Below, in pieces: positions 1-7,006 of a stretch of 10,366 nt of DNA. The position numbers were made by a program, and so were the translations under genes. This DNA is from Mytilinidion resinicola (lineage: Eukaryota; Ascomycota; Dothideomycetes; Mytilinidiales; Mytilinidiaceae), in NCBI RefSeq assembly GCF_010093595.1, contig NW_022985441.1, positions 1,098,402 through 1,108,767 of the forward strand, written 5' to 3'. Positions within the stretch are counted from its first letter, which is position 1, and each line of letters begins with the position of its first letter. The notes under the pieces were generated by a model. The model saw nothing but the letters and a program-made list of their open reading frames with translations, was not told the origin of the DNA and searched no databases.

Positions 1-241
1 CCATCGACAGAATCCTCTGTACAAGAACCTCTTCTTGTACAGGTGTAAGACGGCGATTTTTGGAGATAGCACCGCGTTGTGGAGGAATACCACGGGCGCG
101 ACGCGTAACCGTCTTTCTGGGCACATCGTATAGTTTCTCAACGCCTCGGAAGGATGTAATTTGGCCGGTCTTGTAGGCTTGAACGCCTAGAATAACTCTG
201 CCTTCTTGAAAGATGGCTTCTTGTTGTTGTGGTGCTGCCAT
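1..241 (-). CDS. DDE transposase, N-terminal part (Psq/CENP-B helix-turn-helix), cut by window edge
   Basis: An open frame of 80 codons runs from an ATG at 241 off the left edge without a stop. The layout is that of the N-terminus of fungal pogo/Tc1-like transposases: a Q-rich leader, a helix-turn-helix of the Psq type (about residues 14-52, with the landmark YDVPRKTVTRRARG at 38-51), then the start of a CENP-B-type DNA-binding domain (RRLTPVQEEVLVQRIL, residues 63-78). In this family that half binds the transposon ends, and the DDE catalytic domain follows; here it would lie outside the window. The visible part has no stop or frameshift, so the copy may be fairly young, but intactness cannot be judged. 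A perfect hairpin sits inside the coding sequence (17-42). Family assignment is from motif layout. Confidence 0.72.
   Translation of the reverse strand, partial: MAAPQQQEAIFQEGRVILGVQAYKTGQITSFRGVEKLYDVPRKTVTRRARGIPPQRGAISKNRRLTPVQEEVLVQRILSM
17..42. repeat. Perfect 11-bp inverted repeat, 4-nt loop
   Basis: Bases 17-27 (CTGTACAAGAA) are the exact reverse complement of 32-42, separated by four bases. It lies inside the transposase reading frame, where it encodes the start of the CENP-B-like segment. Confidence 0.85.
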
Positions 242-282
242 TGGGGTGGTTGTTGGACGACGCGTCGCGTGTTGAGTTGGGT

Positions 283-316
283 GGGCCACTAGCTTGTGCG
301 GGCCACTAACTTGTGG
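283..316. repeat. Two adjacent 17-bp tandem repeats upstream of the transposase
   Basis: 283-299 and 300-316 are head-to-tail 17-mers sharing GGGCCACTA.CTTGTG with two differences. They lie 42 bp upstream of the transposase ATG. Subterminal repeats are common transposase-binding sites, so this is a candidate for that role (inference). Confidence 0.7.
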
Positions 317-333
317 ATTACGTTAGCCCACAC

Positions 334-516
334 TTGCTTACTCATTGGCGCTTTAGCGGATTTTTCACGAAGCCTGCTCAGCCAATCACAGCCCCTCGCT
401 TACATTACCACTTCCGTCAACATGCTATATACCTCCAGCAGCCTAGCAGCATACAACACCAACCCTTAGCCACTCAGGATCGACAAGACCTAACCTCAGG
501 TACATCAAGATGACGA
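334..516. repeat. Dispersed repeat, copy 1 (transposon 5' flank)
   Basis: This stretch aligns with 5281-5443 in the same orientation. Two blocks are the clearest: 384-425 against 5322-5363 (38 of 42 identical by eye) and 455-516 against 5383-5443 (about 80% identical with one gap). The part between differs in length. Similarity fades after 516/5443 and before about 334/5281. Because it lies just upstream of the transposase, it is probably the terminal untranslated part of that transposon family. No terminal inverted repeat or target-site duplication could be fixed. The open frame 313-513 that overlaps it looks like chance. Confidence 0.75.
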
Positions 517-1185
517 ACAGAACCATCAGTATTTATTGGCTGATATTTTCTCCGGTTAGCACAGCCGGATAGTGGAGTGTCTGGCCTCCTTACCTCGAGA
601 GCCATCCTGGAGGCATGTCTGCCCCTTCACGGGCTTGGAGGCTGCGCTTGAACCGCCACTGGCCGTTTGTGTGCGATCCAATTACTGTTAGCATGACGTA
701 CGTTTTCATCGTAGCAAGACTCTCCCGAACAGAATTCAAGAGGCGGCATCTTCGCGGTGGTCCGGAAAGCGTGGTGCGTGTTGGGTGAGACGGAAGGAGA
801 GCTGAGAGAGGCAGGTGTGAGGGGACGAAGCTGGTTCTTATACTTGCGCTAGGGTTTTGAGGGCGCAGTCATCGGTCAGGACTCCACCATCCACTTAACC
901 ATGCTCAGCGGCATGAAGCTGTCATCCTCCGTCTTAATCTTGAGGATGCCACATGATTGGAGTACGACCAGTGTACATGCACTCCCGACTCATCCTCTGA
1001 TATTCTTCTGGGTGACCGCACCTATCTCGCATTGCAGGATAGGCATCAATGCAGTCTAGAGTATCGACCTTTCAGTCTAGTTTGATGACTTTGTGGTCGG
1101 ACTGCGGTCATGACAGATGAAAGTTCTTCCGGCAGTGCTGATGATCTGAGGTGTTTTCGATTTGTATGTTGTTGGGTTGATGTAT
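517..1185. other. Intergenic region without a convincing gene
   Basis: No conserved protein, tRNA or rRNA is recognisable on either strand. It holds a small hairpin (TCCGG...CCGGA, 551-569), the short coding-like stub at 876-989, and the presumed 3' untranslated region of the minus-strand regulator ending at 1186. The short frames around 1046-1301 look like chance readings of the regulator's tail and flank. Confidence 0.6.
876..989 (-). pseudogene. Short coding-like stub, unidentified
   Basis: A minus-strand frame of 37 codons, stop to stop, ends with a protein-like stretch: GILKIKTEDDSFMPLSMVKW, then five residues and TGA at 878-876. It has no good start: the in-frame codon before it is a stop, and no splice acceptor in the right phase was found upstream. 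It may be the tail of a decayed gene, or chance. I do not recognise the family. Confidence 0.15.
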
Positions 1186-3340
1186 CTACAAAAATGGTGC
1201 AGGAAGGTTCATCGCGTCCTCGAACCACTGATCATCTTCCAAGTCCATTGACTGCATCCAAATCATCTGGTCCAGATCTGGGATGGAGCTGTTGTGACTA
1301 GTCTCGCAAGGATCTGCACTCCGGTATGGCCCGGCCTCCGCATCTTGTATCTGAGAAGTGTTCAACCGGGCACCAGCCCATACACGACACTTGCTCAAAA
1401 GCTTGGATAACAGGTTGAAAATACTGTCATCGCACTGGAAATTCGACTCTATGCAAACTCGGTCGAGCTTCTGGATCATACAGTCCATTGTCGCAATCAA
1501 GTCAACTGTGTTCCGCACCTCTTGGCGATTCCAAGCCGGGTCTTCGAGCACCGACAGGTACTTCAAAATAGTGACACACATGATCATCTGGGACCAGAAA
1601 TGAAAGGGAAGACCGACGAGGTCCGATGGGGAGATCTTGTAGAAACTATCCAGCCACGACTTGATGCTTTCGACGGACCACCACAAACACTTGAGGCGTT
1701 CGAACCCAGGCAAATGGCCCCCGTCACTCCTTGGCCCCAACAAATTGAGAGGTGGCGAGTCCCAGCTTATCGAATAAGCCAGCTGATTTATGTATAGGTC
1801 GACGTAATGTGCATGTGTAATAAACGCGCCTGTACGCTGGGCATCGCCCATGCCTAGTTGTCAGCAATCATGTACCAATATGGACCACCGGGATAATTAT
1901 GTGAGTAATCACTCGCCTCTTTGAAGGAGATCTGGAGGAAATGAAGATTTCAATTCATGCAACTGCTCCCTTAGTGTCTTGAGGTACAATAAGCCTGGCA
2001 CCGAGGTAGTCACTGAAGCTGTTGCTGTACGAGCACCGTCTATCTGCTGTTCTCGGATGTGAGCTGCTCTTTGTTTCAGCAGCTGCAGGCGCACCTGGAA
2101 CGCAAAAGCCTCGTCCGTTAGGCATGACTTGTTCATTTCAATAATGCGAAGAGCCTCTTCCATCTGGGGCGTCCATCGTAGGGCATCTATGCGCCCAAGG
2201 TGAGATGAAATACTAGAAGGAAAACAACATGTTAGCAAGTTCACCAGTAAGAGTTTGGACCGTTGTTAATCCACTGGGGATAAGGTGGCTACGCGTACTT
2301 GGAGCTCAACACAAAACATGCTAGGACTGCTCGTTGCTTTTCCATGAAGCCTTGAAAGGTTTCATCATTGGGATTCTGATCGCTTTCGTGATCCTGTCCC
2401 TGAGTGATCGCCATCATTAGTATCGTATCTGGCGGGAGTGGCTTGAACAACCGCAGATCATATACTAGTGAGATGGCGAGTATCATGAGGCGAGATATGA
2501 GGTCTGCTCTGCCGAGAAAGGCGTCGTTACTCCATGCTAAATACGTTAGTAATCCAAGCAGTAGGTCGATACTCGATTGGACCTCGAGAAGAGCAGACGT
2601 GAACAGGATGCGTTTCAACTCCTCAATCTGAGCTAGCCTTTTCTGTGTCGAGAAGGTGGTAACGACGAGGATTGCCTGGAATAAGAACGGTCGGGTATGG
2701 CGTAGTTGCCAGGCTGCTATGTCTGGGGTAAGGTTGATGAAAGGGAAGTACGGCAGCATCCGGGATCGGAAGAAGCTGAGGCACTCCTCTGCTTGACGTG
2801 GCGATGGCTCAGACGGGGATGGAGAGTATTGAGACGGAGAGCACGGGTCTGTATGAGCCTGTGCCAAGGGAGACGGGTCCGTTGCGGGCGTCGGTACTCC
2901 ACTGATGCTCGGGTTGGTGCTAATGGAGTTTGCTGGCGTGTCGTTGGGGCCGGCCGTGGACGATGGGATCCTCTCCTCGTTAAGGAGCCGAAGAGCTTCA
3001 GCTGAAGATCCAGAAGAGCTGACAATCGACTGCACTGCCGATAACAGCATTTCTATCTTGCCCTCCAGCTGGGCGATTCGCGTACCAGACTCTTCAGCTC
3101 TATCAGCATTGCGCCGGCGAGTCGAGTCGGATGGCAGGCACTCTTTTCTGAGACGATGACATCTACGAGGCTATTAGTCATGTGCGCTACACCAACAGGC
3201 TGGGGTCATCATGAAGCATATAACCTTTCGCAGCTATCACCTCTTGAACGAGGCACGCACCGGCACTTTGCCTTGTAGCATTGCATGCAAGCTTGGCCAT
3301 ACGTGCTGGGGTGGCCAGGGGCCGGTCTGGCTTTCTCCAT
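1186..3340 (-). CDS. Zn(II)2Cys6 fungal transcription factor
   Basis: Four exons on the minus strand: 3340-3225, 3162-2299, 2212-1917 and 1853-1186, giving about 647 residues. The start ATG at 3340 has a good context. The binuclear zinc cluster is complete only after splicing intron 1 (3224-3163, branch ACTAAT): Cys 18, 21, 28, 37, 40 and 47 with spacing x2-x6-x8-x2-x6. A basic linker (TRRRNADR) and a short coiled coil (about 68-85) follow, the usual dimerisation element. A Ser/Pro-rich stretch (about 100-165) precedes the fungal regulator middle region (from about Cys166, then LPYFPF), the segment around DALRWTPQMEE, and THAHYVDLYINQ in exon 4. Intron 2 is 2298-2213. Intron 3 seems to begin with GC rather than GT (1916); an acceptor at 1830 instead of 1854 would give 639 residues. 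It is a nuclear DNA-binding regulator by family. Targets are unknown, but the divergent dehydrogenase is the first candidate. Confidence 0.9.
1854..1916 (-). other. Probable GC-AG intron in the transcription factor gene
   Basis: The exon border reads AGAG|GCGAGT, the classic strong donor with GC for GT. The nearby GT (1912-1911) gives the wrong phase with every AG downstream. A CTGAC branch site lies 6 nt before the TAG at 1854. An alternative AG at 1830 (intron 87 bp) is also in frame and removes eight residues, which would match my memory of the usual spacing in this family better. Confidence 0.6.
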
Positions 3341-3983
3341 GGTATCAGCTGGCGGAACGACAAGAACAGGTTATGCTAGAAAGTCCGGAATTCGCAGGAA
3401 TCATTGATAGATAGATATGGGCGAGCTTGAGACATGTAGCTACAGCAAGAAAACTCCGACGGGATTGCCGCCGTTCCACGCCGTACATGTACGTAACGCG
3501 ATTGGAGAGAAGCGTTCTCGGCTCGGCGAATGCGACCTGGATTAATCGGCAAGTCAACAGCGCCGACGGGATTCAAGACCGAAACCCGTTTATTCAAAGA
3601 CGCACCCTGATCTTGCATTTTGCTCAGGTGAAGACCCAGAAATCGTAGACACCCATTGCAGTTCCCGTTATGCTTCCACTCAAGCTTTGGAAGGGAGCAC
3701 CAGCAGTGCCTCTATCTACAAAGTATGACGCCGGCAGGCCTTAGTTGCAAACTTGTCCATAACCCCCTTGCGCATTGTCGCACATACCTGGGCACATGGA
3801 CGCAACCCCCTCCGAGCAATGCCGCTGGATTTGGTTACCTGAAGTCCGCTTGTAAAGGGAGTTTTGCTATATCTTCCACCCTGATGCCAATTTGGCTCAT
3901 GCATTCGACTTTTGGCACCGTCCGCTTCTCATACTATCGAGTCTTCATACTATCCATCTGCCCTTCTACCGCCGAGAGTCAGT
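3341..3983. promoter_or_regulatory. Shared divergent promoter of the regulator and the dehydrogenase
   Basis: 643 bp separate the two start codons. CCGACGGGATT occurs twice in the same orientation (3456-3466 and 3563-3573). In both copies the CGG is followed by a CCG, at N5 in the first and N9 in the second; Zn2Cys6 proteins bind CGG/CCG triplets. A perfect 12-bp palindrome, CGTACATGTACG, lies between them at 3482-3493. TCATACTATC is repeated with a 16-bp period at 3929-3938 and 3945-3954, just upstream of the dehydrogenase ATG. No clear TATA box. Binding is inference. Confidence 0.5.
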
Positions 3984-4884
3984 ATGCCAGAGAAGACAGT
4001 TTTGATCACAGGTTGCAGCAAGGGTGGGCTTGGAGCGGCAATGGCAAAGGCTTATCACGCCAGAGGCTTCAGGGTCTTCGCGACACTGCGTGACAGTGCC
4101 AAGGCCGGATATCTGGAGGAAATACAGGGCATAGAGATTCTCGAACTCGAAGTCACGTCGGAAGAATCCATTCGGCAATGTGCGAAAGCCGTTGAGAAAC
4201 TCACGGGAGGATCGCTGGATATTCTGGTCAATAACGCTGGCTACTACAACACCATGCCGCTTTTAGACACTTCGGTCGAGGACGCTAAGAAGACGTACGA
4301 CACCAATGTTTGGGCAATACTTGCAATGACGCAGGCATTTGCGCCGATGCTTATCAAAGCCAAAGGAACTCTCTGCAACATCAGTTCAGTTTCTTGCGAA
4401 TTGGTCTTCGCTTGGCAGGGTCTGTAGTAACTTACTCCATGGACTTCTAAGATCCTAGGCTTATTCTGATATAGGCACATACAGCAGCTCCAAGGCTGCC
4501 ATGACACGGCTTTCCGAGACGTTACGCCTTGAGATGGCGCCCCTCGGTGTGCGAGTCGTCACAGTCATACTCGGAGGCGTTGGAACAACCGGAAACAACC
4601 CCGACAATAGAAAGGACCTCGAGCTGCCCGCAAATTCATACTACCAGAAGATAGCCGCTATCATAAATCGCCACCAGAAGGGACTGGTGCACGCCGCCAA
4701 GACACAAAATCAGGATGTGGCAGCGAAGAACATAGTCAACGACGTTCTCAGCGGTCGTGCTGGCTTGATTCGGCGAGGGGAGGCTTCTACGCTCAGTTGG
4801 ATCTTGAACACGTTCATGTCCTACGGACTCGCCACATCTTTGGCGAACGGAGAGTCAGGTCTTGCTGAGCTTAGCGGTAAGTAG
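3984..4884 (+). CDS. Short-chain dehydrogenase/reductase, AYR1-like
   Basis: Two exons, 3984-4419 and 4475-4884, give 281 residues, normal for the classical SDR fold. The 55-bp intron (4420-4474) splits Gly146 in phase 1. Cofactor motif TGCSKGGLG is at residues 9-17, NNAG at 83-86, the catalytic Ser in ISSVS (133-137) and YSSSK (Tyr148, Lys152). The Tyr-Lys pair appears only after splicing. The basic residues after the cofactor strand (TLRDSAK) suit NADPH. Closest by motif layout to fungal NADPH-dependent 1-acyldihydroxyacetone-phosphate reductases (yeast AYR1), which act in lipid synthesis at the ER and lipid droplets; many fungal members of this group have other or unknown substrates. The ATG at 3984 is the first in frame. 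The last codons overlap a perfect GTAAGT, so a further 3' exon is possible. Divergent from the regulator, and probably co-regulated with it. Confidence 0.88.
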
Positions 4885-4889
4885 GTGGT

Positions 4890-4906
4890 ACATCTGATAC
4901 AGATGT
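4890..4906. repeat. Hairpin downstream of the dehydrogenase
   Basis: ACATCTG-ATA-CAGATGT: perfect 7-bp arms with a 3-nt loop, starting six bases after the stop codon. It could be a structure in the 3' untranslated region; there is no other evidence of function. Confidence 0.5.
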
Positions 4907-5280
4907 TTGTACATACTAGCTTATAATGCACCGTATTGAGTTAAGAAGAAATGGGGGAGGAGTTGTAGCTTGAGAGTGTTTTCGTGGTCGTACGCACATA
5001 GATAGCTCACGTTCAAATAAACTGCTCTATTTCATCTCATGGCATTCAGATGCTTGAAACACACTATCGGCAGCATCATCTCCAGATTAAGTCTCACGGG
5101 ACCCACCTCTGAAAGTAGCTTGTTAGTTGACTGGGACTTGCAAATTTTTGGAGACGTACAATTCATACTGTATAAGTAGTATAGTTATATCTAGCCTAAT
5201 TAGCTAAGAACTAATCTTTTTTATAAATACTAATAGATTCTAGACACTGTTTAGCGTCAGCCCTAGCTAAACTGTCCGCT

Positions 5281-5443
5281 CCGCTTATTTATCAGCGCCT
5301 GTCGATAAAACATGCCTAACTAATCGCAGCCCCTCGCTTATATTACCACTTCCGTCTACCTGCAATAGCTACAGCAACGTAAAACACCACCTCTTAGCCA
5401 CCCGGATCGTCACGGCCTGACCTCAGGCACATCAAGATGATGA
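5281..5443. repeat. Dispersed repeat, copy 2
   Basis: Same-orientation relative of 334-516 (block identities are given there). No transposase coding sequence adjoins this copy: the sequence to its left is AT-rich and unrelated to the transposase start. It is therefore a remnant or a short non-autonomous derivative. Differences between copies include both transitions and transversions. Confidence 0.72.
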
Positions 5444-5634
5444 GCACCGTAGAATAAAAGATCGCCAGATGCATACCGAAGAATGCCCGCGGAGAAACCA
5501 CAAACCATCCCGTAAGCTAGACCTGATGACTGAGCAACAAGGCGCGAGTTGCTGTCCCATCAAAGAAATACTTACGAAGCCTGATGTTCTCGATTTTTGC
5601 GGAGTACGGAGGAATTGTAATCAGTTGCCGAGTG

Positions 5635-5642
5635 TATATATA
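5635..5642 (+). promoter_or_regulatory. TATA box of the cyanamide hydratase gene
   Basis: TATATATA lies 123 bp upstream of the ATG at 5765, followed by a pyrimidine-rich stretch (about 5650-5670) and C/A-rich leader sequence, an arrangement common in fungal promoters. The start itself has the context CAAAATGGC, close to the fungal optimum. Confidence 0.5.
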
Positions 5643-5764
5643 CCATCATCTTGATTCATTTCTTTTTCCGAATCACTTTACTTGCGAAACAAAACTTCTA
5701 ATCCCTGCATCACATCACATCTTCTCCAATTCCACTATACGATCTCCCGAAACAAAACTGCAAA

Positions 5765-6914
5765 ATGGCCGACCCCATCTCGCAATACGGCTTCACCGCC
5801 ATCCCGCGCTCGCTGTCTAAGATCCTCGCATCCACGGCCTCAAACCCACCGGCCAAGGTCGACGCAGCGGACATCACGCCGCCGTCGTCTGAGCTCGCGA
5901 AGAAGGTGTACGCATACGCGAAGGAGCACTTATCGTCGCAGACATTCAACCACTCAATGCGGGTGTTTTACTACGGTAATATTCCCCTCGGCCTCCTCAT
6001 ATCAAACCGCGATCCTCATAATTTTCTGCCTCCAAAATCGTCTAAATCAACACCCACACTTCCCAAATATTCTCCTCATATCACATGATTCTGAAAGGTC
6101 CTCCCAGGCTCAACCATCGCTACCCACCACCTGCCCCGACTCTTGCCCTCGCTCGAAACATACTACCTCACCGCCCTTCTCCACGACATCGGCACCACGT
6201 CCCACAACCTCCACTCCACCCTCCTGTCGTTCGAGTTCCAGGGCGGCCTGCTCGCGCTTAACTTGCTCGAATCCCTCGGCGCGCCGAAGGCGCAGGCTGA
6301 GAGCGTTGCGGAGGCTATAATCCGCCACCAGGACCTCGGCGAGAGTGGTATGATCACCAGTGTGGGGGGGCTGATCCAGTTGGCGACTGTGTTTGGTGAG
6401 TAATGTGATCTTCTCATTTTTGGGTGTTGTAATCGCTTTTGGTTTTGTGGGTTTGGATGATGTCGTGGGGCGCGGTCAAAGGCTCCAGTTGAGCCGGACC
6501 GGCGATGAGGGGCTGTGCTCTGGGGGTTCGTGTTGGTCGCCATCGTGTTGTTTCACCGGCGCGCGCAGGTACGGGCGTATTCCACGATTCTCACTCCGTG
6601 CGACGCTCGCTCTTGAGATCTCGGTTTGCGGCGCGGAGGGAGGGTTTGTTGGGTGACTTGGTCGTTTTGAATAATTTTATCCATGAGCAGTGCTGACGAT
6701 ACGGGGAGCAGACAATATGGGTATAAACCCGCAGCTGATCGACACGGCGACGATCGAGTCGGTGACGGCGTTGTTTCCGAGGAATAAGTGGTCGAGTTGC
6801 TTTGCGGCGACGATTCGGGAGGAGGTGGGGTTGAAGCCGTGGAGTCATACGACGGCGATAGAGGGGTTTGCAGAGGGGGTCGAGGGGAACCAGTTGATGG
6901 AGGCTTATGAGTGA
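5765..6914 (+). CDS. HD-domain cyanamide hydratase
   Basis: Three exons, 5765-5975, 6108-6395 and 6712-6914, give 233 residues, the size of fungal cyanamide hydratases (about 230-245). The enzyme adds water to cyanamide to make urea; Myrothecium Cah and yeast DDI2/DDI3 belong to this family. Metal-binding HD layout: His63 in FNHSMRVFYYG (61-71), His96-Asp97 in LLHDIGTT (94-101), His144 in AIIRHQDLG (140-148) and Asp167 in ATVFDNMG (163-170), plus the family stretch FEFQGG (112-117). Introns are 5976-6107 and 6396-6711; the second is unusually long (316 bp) and splits the Asp167 codon. Exons 1-2 are C-rich and exon 3 G-rich on the coding strand. Probably cytosolic: no signal peptide or membrane segment. 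The true substrate could be another nitrile-like compound. It converges with the transporter, 92 bp between stop codons. Confidence 0.9.
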
Positions 6915-7006
6915 AACAGGGGTATTCGAGGTGTCTCGGAGGAAAGGTAGGTACTGTCAGTGTGTGGTGTTGTTACGAGGCCTAGTAAGGCTGTGTTGAG
7001 TAATAT

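Larger units (their letters stand above)
4885..5764. other. Intergenic region with repeat copy and hydratase promoter
   Basis: Apart from the 17-bp hairpin just after the dehydrogenase (4890-4906), the dispersed-repeat copy (5281-5443) and the TATA box (5635-5642), the stretch shows only an AT-rich block at about 5140-5250. The open frames around 5469-5820 have no recognisable protein content and overlap the start of the hydratase in other frames, so they are not called. Confidence 0.6.

Noticed and set aside
1909..1913. GT donor at 1912-1911 for the last intron of the regulator
   Set aside because: It leaves phase 2, and none of the AGs at 1854, 1837 or 1830 restores the frame.
2404..3025. 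Long open frames on the plus strand and the second minus frame within the regulator gene
   Set aside because: Antisense and alternate-frame readings of exon 2; arginine-rich with no domain content.
3345..3648. Open frames on both strands in the divergent promoter
   Set aside because: No recognisable protein; the true regulator start (3340) and its zinc cluster begin downstream of them.
334..5443. Repeat-induced point mutation as the cause of divergence between the two repeat copies
   Set aside because: Differences are a mix of transitions and transversions in both directions with length changes, not a clear C-to-T bias.
5682..6320. A 212-codon plus-strand frame across the hydratase start
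   Set aside because: Very Arg/Ser/Thr-rich out-of-frame reading of the C-rich exons; it ignores the HD motifs and both splice sites.
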